Assembly (NCBI GenBank): GCA_963793625.1
Contig: CAWCAT010000015.1
Span: forward strand, 124,001 to 188,000
Length of the DNA stretch: 64,000 nucleotides
Origin: G963668605 sp963793625
GTDB lineage: Bacteria > Acidobacteriota > Terriglobia > Bryobacterales > Bryobacteraceae
Direction: 5' to 3'
Shown here: positions 48,349 to 58,942 of the stretch, piece by piece
Numbering within the stretch: the first letter of the stretch is position 1
Layout: every line of letters starts with the position of its first letter
Translations under genes and position numbers: made by a program
Notes under the pieces: model-generated
What the model was told of the DNA's origin: nothing
What the model saw: only the letters and a program-made list of their open reading frames with translations
The model's database searches: none

Positions 48349-48897
48349 CTATTTCTTCGGCTGTGGCTGTTTCTTCGTCTGTGGTTGGAACTCCGGCTCG
48401 CTGGTTGGAGGAATGATGTTCTTCATCCGCATGTAGGTGACGAGGTTGCCGTAGTGTTCCAGATTGTGCATTTGGTTGACGGTCAGCACGCTTAATTTCG
48501 GCGTTTCCTTTTCGAAAAGCTTCACCATTTGAGTACCGGACGCATCGGTCATGCCGTCGTAGGCCTTGTCGCAGTAGGTGAAGGCGTCGCTGAGTGCGGT
48601 CACTAAATCGGCTTTCAAGGTTTTTGTCTGCTCAATTTTCGGGGCGGGATTTTTCTCGCCGAGCACGATGGAACAAAACGTGTACTGAGAGTCCGCCAGG
48701 TGTCCAAGGATCTGACCGAAGCTGCGGACCCCGCTCGTGGGCTTAAAGTTGTAATCCTTCTCGGGCACTTTTTCGGCTGAGCGGAGCAAAATCTCCTTCA
48801 CCTTTCCGTAGGCGCCCTTATTGAATGTGCTGAGGGGATTTTCCTGGGCCACTGCGACGGCAGTTGGCACAAGAAGGCAGATCAGAAGTGTTCGCAT
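48349..48897 (-). CDS. Secreted DinB-like protein
   Basis: 182 aa with a Sec signal peptide (MRTLLICLLVPTAVAVAQEN) before a DinB four-helix fold. The ligand histidines are in FGQILGHLADSQYTFCSIVL and in VNQMHNLEHYGNLVTYMRMK (His-x3-His), matching the HxxxH of this family. The C-terminus is a charged tail rich in Gln, Pro and Lys (QTKKQPQPKK). Exported DinB proteins are common in Acidobacteriota; the reaction is not known. A solo gene facing the TonB operon. Confidence 0.85.
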   Translation of the reverse strand: MRTLLICLLVPTAVAVAQENPLSTFNKGAYGKVKEILLRSAEKVPEKDYNFKPTSGVRSFGQILGHLADSQYTFCSIVLGEKNPAPKIEQTKTLKADLVTALSDAFTYCDKAYDGMTDASGTQMVKLFEKETPKLSVLTVNQMHNLEHYGNLVTYMRMKNIIPPTSEPEFQPQTKKQPQPKK

Positions 48898-49401
48898 TGG
48901 TTCTCCTCCTCGGAAGTCTCACGGAACTGCATACGAGAAACAGAGTCCGATGGTTCCGCTCTTCTCATCAAAAGGCTGTCGATCATCCTGGCGCCGATCT
49001 CGTTGCTGTCACATTGCGAGAACAGTCAGGCGGGCCGCCTCAAGGCCCGCACCAGGGATTTCGGCGGCGGAGCGTCTTGCGTTGCCTCCATCAAGCCGGC
49101 CGGGTCGCGGTAGCCTCCTTTCGCTCTATATTCATCAAAAGAGATATGGAGGTCCGAATGGCGGTTGCAGCACGACGATGGCGTTCATCTCTTCGGGACA
49201 TCGCGCACCCAGGGGACAAACCCCGTTTGCCCACACCGCGTGCCATTACGTCAAACCGCTCAGTTCCGCGCGCCGGTGCTATTCTTAACGTCATAGGTAG
49301 TGTGTGAACTACGCGTTTAGCCAGCACCGTCTCTAGCCTAAGCACGTCCCCGGAGGGAAGTCTGGAGGGGTTTTACGAAACAGGACGCGGAGAGCGAACC
49401 G
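48898..49401. other. Gene-free stretch upstream of the sensor kinase
   Basis: About 500 bp without a supportable gene; short readings on both strands have no recognisable features. It contains a perfect inverted repeat GCGGGCC/GGCCCGC (49030-49036 with 49044-49050). The promoters of the divergent DinB gene and the kinase gene must lie here, but I cannot place them with confidence. Confidence 0.45.
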
Positions 49402-52054
49402 TTGATTCGAAGCAATGACCGGCTTCGAGTCACGCTAGGCCTCTGGGATTGGGATATTCCCACGGGGCGCATCGTTTGTTCGCCCGGTCTTGAACTGATT
49501 CATGATCGGGTTCCGGGAACATTTGCCGGCACATACGAGGGGCTTCTGAACCTGGTGCATCCGGACGACCGGGAGCACTTCGCAGCGGCGCTCTCGCAGG
49601 CAGTGGAGCAGAAATCCGATTTTTGCGTTGAGTACCGGATTGCCTTGTCCGACGATACCGCTCGGTGGGTAGAGAGCAGAGGTCGCGTCGCCGGCAACGG
49701 CCGAGGGAGTGCCCATCGGGTGGTCGGCGTGTGCATGGATATTACAGAGCGCCGGCAAACACTGGATTCATTCCGTCTTGGCGCTGAGCCGAACCATAGC
49801 ATTGTCGAGGCGGCGAATGAAGGTGTGTGGCTTTTGGACACCCACCGACGCACCGTGTACGCGAACTCGCGGCTGTCATTCATGCTGGGATATACGACTG
49901 ACGAGTTGGCTGGGCGGAGATTGCCCGAGTTCTGTTTCCCGGACGACGTCCAAGCCGCCCGAAACCACATCGAACGTAGTCTCCGGGGGATCATGGAGGA
50001 GTTCGAGTTTCGGTTCCGCCGCAAGGATGGTAGCGAAGTACTGGTGTTTGCCTCCATTGCGCCGGCTCGGGTTGCCCGAAGCAGCACTATTGGGGTGTTG
50101 GGCCTGTTCTGGGACGTTTCCGCCCGCAGAAACGCGGAACAAGCTCTCCGTGAAAGCGCAGAGCGCTTTCGCCAGCTTACGGAGTACCTGGATGATGTGT
50201 TCTGGGTTGCTGACCGAGTGAGCGGAAAGGTAGTTTATGTCAGCCCGGCATACGACCGGCTGTGGGGACGCAGGGCCGCAGCGCTTTATGAGAATTCCCT
50301 CGATTGGATGGAGGCCATTCACCCGGAGGACCGCGAGCGCATTCAGGGCTCCTTCGATGCCAAGGCGATTCAAAGCCGGGTGGACCATGGAATACCGTAT
50401 CCTGCGGCCGGACGGGTCGGTGCGTTGGATTCACGATCGCCGCTTTCCGGTGAGGAATGAGGTCCTGGGTGTTGAGCGCCTCGTCGGTATTGCGGAAGAC
50501 ATCACCGAACTGAAGAACGCCGAATTGAGTCTGCGGCTGAGCGAGGGAAAGCTCCGCGCCCTGTTGGAATCGGCATCAGAGGGAATCGTCGCCATCGATG
50601 GAGAAGGCAGGATCCTGCTTCTGAATGGCACGAGCGAGAGACTGTTTGGCTACCGCCGCGAGGAGTTGTTGGGCCAGCCGGTCGAGATCTTGTTGCCGGA
50701 GGATCTTCGCACCATTCACCGCGGTCACAGACAAACGTACGTTGATCACCCTCGTACCAGGCCTATGGGGGCCGGCATGGCTCTCAGTGCCCGGCGGAAG
50801 GATGGCACCACTTTTCCTGTCGAGATCAGTCTCAGCTTCGCACAGGAAGGCGAATCTCTCACGGTCCTGGCTCTGATTACCGACATCACAGAGCGAAAGC
50901 GGGTTGAAGAGCGATTGCGGGAAACCGCCAAGCTTGAAAGCCTCGGGGTACTGGCCGGAGGAATCGCCCACGACTTCAACAATCTGCTCACGGGCGTTCT
51001 GGGCTACGCGAGCATGGCGATGGAGCAACTGCCTCCAGAGAGTTCCGTCCGCCCAATGATCGCAGAAATCGTTCGGTCGGCCGAACGTGCGGCGCATTTG
51101 ACGCAGCAAATGTTGTCCTACTCGGGAAGGGGCAGGTTTGTTGTCCGGCCGGTGAACCTGTCGGAGTTCACGCGGGATATCGTCACGCTTCTGGAAAGCT
51201 CAATTCCGCGGACAGTGCAGTTGCAGCTCGAGCTACCGGCCGACGTGCCTCCCGTCGACGCCGATATCGCGCAGCTCCAACAGTTAATCATGAACCTGGT
51301 GATCAACGCTGGCGAGGCGATCGGCGATGCTCCCGGCGTCGTCACGGTTCGGACGGGGGTCCGGGAATTTGCTCACGGGCGGGTCCCCGCAAGCCTGAGC
51401 GAAAACGGCATAGTCCCGGGCCGCTATGTCTTCCTTCAGGTAACGGATACCGGCAGTGGGATGGATGACCTTACCAGGCAAAGAATATTCGATCCGTTCT
51501 TCACGACAAAGTTCACCGGCCGCGGGTTGGGATTGTCATCGGCCCAGGGCATTGTCCGAGGTCACCGAGGCGCTATCGATGTAGAGAGTTCGCCCGGCCG
51601 GGGCAGCACGTTCACCGTACTGCTGCCCGAATCCTTGTTGCGGCAAACCAGAACACCTGAGTTAACCGGTCACCAACCCGGCCGGGCCGGTAGCGGCACG
51701 GTCCTTATCGTTGATGATGAAGAAGCGATTCGAAAGATGGCACGGACCATACTGGAACAGGCTGGGTACGGAGTCATCGCGGCCGAAAACGGCGCAGAGG
51801 CGATCAGTATCTTTCGCAAAGAAGCCGGGCAGATCTCAGCCGTATTGTTGGATATGACCATGCCGGTCATGAGTGGTGCGGAGACGCTGAGGCAACTGCG
51901 CGAATTCCAGCCAGATATCCCTGTCATCTTGTCGAGCGGCTTCAGTGAGATGGAAGCGCTGGAGCGTTTCCCAGGCAAGGCAGTCGAGGGTTTTGTGCAA
52001 AAGCCGTACACCGCGGCTCATCTGATAGAGAAAATCAATGCCGTCTGCGGGTAA
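49402..52054 (+). CDS. PAS-domain hybrid sensor histidine kinase with C-terminal receiver (one frame break)
   Basis: About 880 aa, cytoplasmic. Probable TTG start at 49402, with GGAG nine bases upstream. Four PAS/PAC units come first (ending at VVGVCMDITERRQ, VLGLFWDVSARRN, LVGIAEDITELKN and VLALITDITERKR). The frame shifts near 50385 inside the third. The kinase core follows: LGVLAGGIAHDFNNLLTGVL (phospho-His), MNLVINAGEAIGD (N box), VTDTGSGMDD (G1), GRGLGLSSAQGIVRGHRGAI (G2). The C-terminal receiver reads TVLIVDDEEAIRKMARTILE with phospho-Asp in AVLLDMTMPVMSG and Lys in VQKPY. It is a soluble stress or redox sensor by architecture; signal unknown. Head of a signalling cluster. Confidence 0.88.
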
Positions 52055-52099
52055 GCGCCACTTCGGTCAACGTTGGCTGCCCAACTGGCGTCTTCACCC

Positions 52100-52127
52100 C
52101 GTGAGGACAGTATCGTGAGGACAGTAT
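52100..52127 (+). repeat. Perfect 14-bp tandem duplication in an intergenic region
   Basis: CGTGAGGACAGTAT occurs twice head-to-tail (52100-52113 and 52114-52127) in the 124-bp gap between the two kinase genes, followed by TATGATGATAGG. The second unit ends inside a possible -10 (TATGAT, 52125-52130), so the duplication may alter promoter spacing. Confidence 0.7.
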
Positions 52128-52178
52128 GATGATAGGTGAAGAAGTACTCATCTTGGGGAAGATTGTCATCCGGAGGGG

Positions 52179-55100
52179 ATGAGTGTGCCCTGGGAAACCG
52201 AGACTTATCGTGTACACACGCCCAAGTCCAAGGGCGCCTCTGACGTAACGATTTCACAATACGCGGCCCGGCTGGCTACAGCCGCTGCGCTTTATGCTGT
52301 GGCGGGGAGAGTCGGCTTGACGATTCCGTTCACGGCCAACAATGTCTCCCCCATCTGGCCTGCTTCAGGGGTTGCTCTCGCGTGCTTGCTGCTCTTTGGC
52401 TGGCAGTGCTGGCCGGCCATCGCGGTTGCCTCCTTCCTGGTTAACTTTTTCTCGCCACTTCCTCCTCTCGCAGCTCTGGGGTTAGCGGTGGGGAATACGT
52501 CCGCTGCGCTGGCAGGCATCTTTCTGCTCCGCCGTATCCCAGGGTTCCACCCCTCGCTTTCCCGGCTTCGCGACGTGCTGGGACTCATCGCCTTTCCGGC
52601 GGCACTCGCCTCGATGATAAGCGCTTCGTTCGGAAGTTGCGTGTTCGCGTTGTTGGGAATCAAGCCGTGGGTATCGCTGGGGCCAACCTGGCTGATCTAT
52701 TATCTGGGCGACGCGACGGGCATCCTGTTGGCCGCTCCCCTGCTGCTGTCGCTGGGAGAATGGGCGCACTTACGGCCCACCCGGCGCATCCTGGAATTGT
52801 TAGGCCTGGTGTTCCTCTTAGCCGCGACCTGTCTGCTGCTGTTTGACGAACGCCTTCACCTTGCCGCAAGCCATAGCGTTATGGCGCTGCTGGTTTTTCC
52901 CTTCGTCCTATGGGCGGCCATTCGCTTCGGGATTAGCGGGACCGCAATGAGCAACGTTGTGATTGCCTCCTTCGCGGTTATCGAAACCGCTGCAGGCTCC
53001 GGGCCATTCTCGAAGAGCGGACCGTTTACGAACGCGCTTCTTCTGCAGTTTTTCTTTGCCACCGTCGCCATCTCGGGACTCCTGCTGGCCGCTGTGATCG
53101 CCGAGCGGCGCAACGCTGAGGCGGAGCGGGAGAAGCTAATCCGGGAACAGGCGGCGCAAGAAGCGGCCCGGGAAAGCGAAAAGCGCTACCGCCTGATCGT
53201 AGAGATGGCCAATGAAGGCATCTGGACCCTCGACTCACGGTACCGTACGACTTTCGTAAACCGTCAGTTCGCTGAAATGCTTGGGTACGAACCGGAGGAG
53301 ATGCTGGGGAAGAACGCAAGCGAATTCTGTCCGGATGCTTTCCCTGTGTCCTTCGCGAACGAGGCGGGCGGGTGAGTATCGTCTGCGCCGCAAGGACTCG
53401 AGCGCTCTGTGGGGCGCCTTATCGGCAACTCCAATTCCGGATGAACAACAAGGCGGCAACGGCATGCTGGTCATGCTCACGGATATCACCGAACGCAAGC
53501 GGGCAGAGGAGCAGGTTCTCAAGAGCAGGATGGAACTGCAGGCAGTACTCGACAACTCGCCGGCATTGATCTACATGAAAGACGAAGCTGGCCGCTACAC
53601 CTTCGTCAATCGATGCTGGACTGACTCCTTCCACACCAGCATCGAAGAGGTCAGGGGCAAGACGGATTTCGAGCTCTTTCCAGAAGCATCCGCGCGCCAG
53701 TTTGTAGCCAATGACCGGGAAGTGGCGGAGAGTGGTAAGGCTCTGGCGTTTGAGGAAGAGGCAGGGTTTGAAGGTCGCCTGCGCAGCTATCAGAGTGTCA
53801 AGGTGGCACTTCGAGACAGCACCGGTAAGTTCTACGCCCTTTGCGGAATTTCCAGCGATATAACCGAGCGGAAGGCGAAGGAGGAATCTCTGCGGCAGGT
53901 GCACCGGGCGTTGCGGGTATTGTCCTATTGCAATGCAGCGGTGGTCCAGGCGACCGATGAACAGGCTTTGCTAAGTGAGGTTTGCCGGGTGGCGGTCGAG
54001 CCGGCGGGCTACAAGATGGCGTGGGTCGGATACGCCGAATTCGACGAAGCACGCACGGTGCGCCCGGTCGCCTCGGCCGGTCCGGCGGCGGGGTTCCTGG
54101 ACCGCATCCATGTCAGTTGGGCGGACGACGTGTACGGCCAGGGAGGCATCGGTCGCGCCATCCGCGAGGGCAAACCAGTCGTCGTGAACCGCATCCGCGA
54201 GCAGCCGGCTTTTGCCGTCTGGCGCGACGCTTTGCAGACCCGGAGTTTTCAATCGGTTCTGGCTGTGCCCTTGCGCCTGGGGAATTCCGTTTGTGGAGCA
54301 TTGGCTGTATACGCCGACGAACCCGATGCGTTTGATCCAGCCGAGGTTAGCCTTATCGCCGAACTCGGCGACAACGTGGCGCATGGGATATCGTCGCTGC
54401 GCGCTCATAATGAACGTGCAGCGGCGCTGGCCGCCCTGGAACGCGCGCGGCTGGACCTCGAAGAACGCGTACGGCAACGCACCGCGGAACTGGTGGATGC
54501 CAAAGAAGCGGCGGAATCCGCTGACCGTTTGAAATCAGCTTTTTTGGCTACCATGTCGCACGAATTACGCACCCCCCTGAACTCGATTATCGGATTCACC
54601 GGAATCGTCTTGCAGGGACTTGCGGGTCCTCTGAACGGCGAACAAACGAAACAGCTCGCGATGGTACAGAACAGCGCAAGGCATTTGCTGGCCCTGATCA
54701 ATGACGTTCTGGACATCTCCAAAATCGAGGCCGGCCAATTGGAGATTACCTGTGGACCTTTCTCCCTGCCCCAGGCCATCCAGAAGGCCGTGGCCACCGT
54801 CTCGCCGCTAGCCCAAGCCAAGGGCATTTCGGTGCGTACCGCGATTTCGCCGGAAGTGGATGGGATTTATGGCGATCAGCGGCGCACGGAACAGATCCTG
54901 CTCAACTTGCTCGGTAATGCTGTCAAGTTTACCGATCAGGGCGAAGTCGCCGTGCGCTGCTGGCGGCGAGAACGATTGGCTCGTCACCTCTATCCGGGAT
55001 ACCGGGATTGGTATTGATCCACAGCAGCATCAAAGCATTTTCGAGCCATTTCGGCAGGCGGACTCGGGCTTGACGCGCAAACACGAAGGAACCGGACTGG

Positions 55101-55225
55101 GCCTCTCCATCTGCAAGCGGCTGGTGGAACGTTTAGGGGGCTCCATATCTGTGGAAAGCGTTCCCGGGCAAGGCAGCACCTTCACCGTCCAACTGCCGCT
55201 GGAATTGGACAAATCTCATGAATAA
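52179..55225 (+). pseudogene. MASE1-PAS-PAS-GAF sensor histidine kinase, two frame breaks
   Basis: About 1,015 aa when joined. The N-terminus is a MASE1 membrane sensor of about eight helices (VSPIWPASGVALACLLLFGW, WLIYYLGDATGILLAAPLLL are diagnostic). Then PAS (LIVEMANEGIWTLDSRYRTT), a break near 53365, PAS (LDNSPALIYMKDEAGRYTFV), a GAF-like domain (YKMAWVGYAEFDEARTVRPV to SVLAVPLRLGNSVCGALAVY), a coiled coil, and the kinase: FLATMSHELRTPLNSIIGFT (phospho-His), LLNLLGNAVKFTDQGEVAV (N box), a break near 54960, then IRDTGIGIDPQQHQSIFEPF and GTGLGLSICKRLVERLGGSI. It overlaps the response regulator gene by 8 bp, its probable phosphate acceptor. Confidence 0.85.
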
Positions 55226-55604
55226 CACAGTTCTGGTCATTGAAGATAACGAACAGAATCTCTACCTGGTGCGCTTTATGCTGGAGAAGGACGGCTTCAT
55301 CGTCCATGAGGCACGGGATGGAAGAAATGGGATTATCCTTGCCGGCACGTTGCGTCCCGATTTGATCCTGCTCGACATTCAATTACCCGAGCTCGATGGT
55401 TATGCCGTTGCTGCGGAACTGCGCAAAAACCCGGCCCTTCGGGGAATACCCATAATTGCGGTAACGTCCTATGCCATGGCGGGGGACCGCGAAAAAGCTC
55501 TGGCCGCGGGTGCAACCGACTACATCGAGAAACCTATCAACCCAAGCACCTTTGTTGACCAAGTCCGGAGTAGTCTATATCGCAAGGACCTGGAGCATTT
55601 ATGA
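55218..55604 (+). CDS. Single-domain response regulator (DivK/CheY-like)
   Basis: 128 aa consisting of one receiver domain: VLVIEDNEQNLYLVRFMLEK with the acidic pair, phospho-Asp in DLILLDIQLPELDGYAVAAE, Thr in IIAVTSYAMAGDREKALAAG and Lys in YIEKPINPSTF. No output domain, so it relays phosphate, as DivK-type proteins do. Overlaps the upstream kinase gene and the downstream response regulator (4 bp), forming a tight phosphorelay unit. Confidence 0.93.
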   Translation: MNNTVLVIEDNEQNLYLVRFMLEKDGFIVHEARDGRNGIILAGTLRPDLILLDIQLPELDGYAVAAELRKNPALRGIPIIAVTSYAMAGDREKALAAGATDYIEKPINPSTFVDQVRSSLYRKDLEHL

Positions 55605-56520
55605 AGATCCTGAGTGTCGACGATAATGCCGAGAACCTGTACCTGATCGAGATGATCGTGCGCGCCCACGGACACGAAATCGTCAGCGCGTCCAACGGCG
55701 TGGAGGCCCTCGATAAACTGGCCGTCCAGAGCTTCGATCTGATTGTCTCCGACGTGCTGATGCCCGAAATGGACGGATTCCAGCTCTGCAGGACCGTCAA
55801 ACATGACGAGCGCTTAAAACAGATTCCGTTCATCTTCTATACCGCCACCTATATAGCGAGGCAGGATGAGGAGTTGGGATTGGGACTGGGCGCGTCCCGA
55901 TTCATCGTAAAGCCCGTCGAGCCAGAAGAGTTCTTGGCAATTGTGGAGGAAGTGCTGCGCGAGGGCGAGAGCGGGAAGATCCCGATTCCGGTCAAAGATC
56001 TCGGCGACGACGGCAAGAGTCTGAGCCTCTATAACGAACGGCTGGTGCGGAAGCTCAAGACAAGATCCAGCAATGGAGCGCACGTGCCGATCTGGCCGCG
56101 TCGATCGAGGTGAAGAATCGCGAAAACAATCAGCGCCGTCTGGCTGAGGAGGCGTTGACGCGATCGGAAGAGCTACTCCGTTTAATGTGGGACGCATCGA
56201 TGGACGGCATGCTCCTGACGGACCGCGAGGGGATCATTTTGCGGGCGAACCCGGCTTTGGCCCGCATGTTCGCCAAGCCGCTGGTCAGTCTGACCGGTCA
56301 ACTATTTACGTGTTGTTACGGTGAAGATACTGAGTCGACCCTGGCTAAGTATCGCGAACGAGTAGAGTCCCGCAGCGTCGAGGCGCACTTCGAAATGACG
56401 TTACGGCGGTGGGACGGCGAGCAGATTTGGGTGGAGGCGTCGAGCGCGATTATCGAACTCCCCTCCGGGCCTGTGGTCTTCAGCGTCGTCAGGGACGTAA
56501 CCCAACGCAAGCGGTCCTAG
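55601..56520 (+). CDS. Response regulator with C-terminal PAS domain (one frame break)
   Basis: About 305 aa. The receiver is complete: ILSVDDNAENLYLIEMIVRA, phospho-Asp in FDLIVSDVLMPEMDGFQLCR, Thr/Ala in IFYTATYIARQDEELGLGLG, Lys in FIVKPVEPEEF. The frame changes near 56058; a coiled-coil linker (KNRENNQRRLAEEALTRSEE) then leads to a PAS domain (LMWDASMDGMLLTDREGIIL to VVFSVVRDVTQRKRS) that ends at a TAG at 56518-56520. A receiver-PAS with no output domain suggests that a kinase or cyclase portion has been lost; what follows is an unrelated hydrolase fragment. Confidence 0.82.
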
Positions 56521-56776
56521 CAAGAGCGGGCCGCTCCCGTGCTCTCCTTCGTCCGTGTCGATTCGCGGACCGCGGTTCAAAATGCGGCCGCTTTCGTGCC
56601 GGACTTTGCCCAGAACAACGGCAACGTGGAGTCGCTTGCCTAGGTGTATAACCCGTTTATCGGCATCTTGCCGGAGCGCCACACTGATACTCCGATCGTG
56701 TCGATCACCCCCATCTATGCGGCCAACGAGGCCACAGCCAGCGCGAAACGAGGAAGTTTGACAGTGCTCTCCCGAG
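56521..56776 (+). pseudogene. Fragment of an SGNH-type hydrolase
   Basis: Directly after the PAS stop and in the same frame the sequence reads AAPVLSFVRVDSRTAVQNAA, a TAG at 56641, and then VYNPFIGILPERHTDTPIVS followed by ITPIYAANEATASAKRG. The block 'RHTDTPIVSITPIYA' is typical of SGNH/GDSL-type esterases. No start, no GDSL motif and no end are left, so this is a remnant. Confidence 0.45.
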
Positions 56777-58851
56777 CTAGCCTGCGTTCGGCCCCCACGG
56801 TTCGATCTGGCGAAGGCTCTTGGCCTCGAGCGCGCGATAGCAGTCCGGCAAGTCGAACTCTTGCAGCACGCCCGGCACCAGCAACGCCAGGGGCCATCGG
56901 TAAGTCTCCGACTCCGCCACTGCGGAGTAAGAGGTCAAGCATTCTTCAGTGTGACTTGCGTCACGACCGGCGCGAGCAGGGCGGCAAAAGCCGCTGGAAT
57001 CGCACCCCATCCTTTGCCTGCGAGATGCACCTCCGAGTGCCCCTGCGCTTTCAGCCAGTCCAGCACGGACAGCACATCATGCGTGCGCTGCCCGGCGTAG
57101 GGCCTGTCGAGCATGATGGAGTGAATGGCATAGAAGAAATCGCTGCCGTAAGGCGTGAGAAAGGAGTTCGCGCCGCAAGTGTCCGGACGCGATTCACCAA
57201 TGCCGCGCACGTCGCACGAAAAGAAAGCCGAGTCCGGCTCGGCAGTCAGCAAGTCCTGAATAAAGGGATCTTCCCGCATTTCCGTGTCGGCGGACTGGTG
57301 AGAGACGTAAAGGATAGCTCGCTTCTGTCCCTTTGGCGGGCGGGAGTAGATCGCCTCGTCGCTCAACCGGTAGACCAGGGCATGAACTCCGGGTTCGGTC
57401 TCCACAGCGTATGTGACAAAGTATTTCTTTGGAAACGCGCGTCCGCCGAGAGGCCGCAGAATTCGGTAATCGGGTACCTTACGCGGGCCCAGGTGCAACG
57501 TTTTGGAAACAGCGCGCATCAGCGCCTCAGTGGTCAGCGATGACCGTTTCTTCGCCAGCGTTTCGGATTTCTGCCGGGTGAACGCAAACAGCGGTTTGGA
57601 GTTCAAATCCGTTACTTGTCCAGTGGGCGAGCATTGGAGCGTCTCATCTTTCTCCATCACCAGTTCCGGCTCGGTCTTCGCGTCGGAGACGCCTGTGACC
57701 CGATTGAACCAGCGATACATGGCTTCGCGGTTTTCTTTGGTGTATCCGTGATAGGTTGGCCCAACGTGCAGCGCGATGTTATCTTTCGCGCCCAGCAGCG
57801 TGTAGAGGCGCTGCAGTCGCGCATAGGCTTCTTCGAGTCCCCGGACGTCAAAGAAATCTTTCTCCTTACCTAGCAGAATAATGGGTTTGGGCGCCATGGC
57901 CGCGATGAAGTCCGCGTGATCCAAACCCAGCGCGAGAGCCTTCGGGGGACACTGCTCTGTATCGGCCGGCAGTTCGTTCTCCATGTTGCGGCGGAAGGTG
58001 GTGACAAAGCAACCCGGCGCGGCCATGGTCCAGCGCTGTTCCAGGCCGCAGAGCCAGGTAGTCATGGTGCCACCGCCGGAATTCCCCGTTAGGCCGACGT
58101 GACGGCGATCCACTTCGGGCCGGGTCAGCAGGTAATCGAGTGCGCGAATACCGTCCCACGCGCGCCAGGTGCCCAGGAACTCGCCGGTCAGGAACTGCTG
58201 GTTACCGGCATGAAGATGTTCGCCCACTCCCGCACCAATTTTCGGTTTCACGGCCATGCGGGCGTAATCCAAACGCTCGCCCTGCCCGATGGGATCCAAC
58301 AGAAAACAGATGTAGCCCAGTCGCGCCAACCCCTGCGCGAATGATTGATATGTCTCCCCAGCCTTTCCGGTGAGGGAGTGGCCGCACGTGGCCACTACTC
58401 CCGGCAGCGGCGCTCGTCCGCCCTTCGGGATGTAGAGATTGGCGGTCACCAGAAATCCCGGGCGACTCTCGAAAATCACCTTTTCAATTCGGTAGCGGTC
58501 GCGCTCCACCACGCCAGTGATACGAGCATTCAATGGTGTCTTCTCGGGCAACGGACCGAAGCAACGGCGAATTTTCCCCCGCAAGACGCGCACGTGCGCT
58601 TCCGCGTCCGCCTTCGTTTTCAACGCCGCGAGCGCATCGATACTTGTCCTCTCGGAGCGTCGCACCGCGTTGACGAAGTACTCCTGCACCATGCGCGGAA
58701 ATCGATTCAACGGCGCAATAGCAGGGCGCGCCGCCGGCTTCGCTGTTTGCGCCGCACCTTCTGCCACAACCGGCACTGCTGCGCCGAGTATACCCACCCC
58801 GGCCGCTTCAAAGAGCCCTCGGCGTGAGAATTGATTTCGGGTATTTTTCAT
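56777..58851 (-). CDS. Secreted tandem alpha/beta-hydrolase (acetyl xylan esterase-like), one frame break
   Basis: About 690 aa from the ATG at 58851, with a Tat leader (SRRGLFEAAGVGILGAAVPV). The first hydrolase domain has the nucleophile elbow GLTGNSGGG (Ser near 258), an acid in KEKDFFDV and the His in YHGYTKEN (near 368), the layout of acetyl xylan esterases that act on plant polysaccharide. A second, hydrolase-like half follows (ILYVSHQSADTEMREDPFIQ, SCDVRGIGESRP, LAGKGWGAIPAAF) in which the elbow Ser is replaced by Gly. The frame breaks near 56940 and continues LTSYSAVAESETYRWPLALL to the TAG at 56777. Divergent from the TonB receptor at 58943; both probably serve one polymer. Confidence 0.85.
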
Positions 58852-58942
58852 CTGCCCGATTATCTGTTGCCCCACCGCAATTGTCAAACATTCGGATATA
58901 CTAATGCTTCGACAAAGGCTGTAAACCAAAAAGGTGGGTGAC

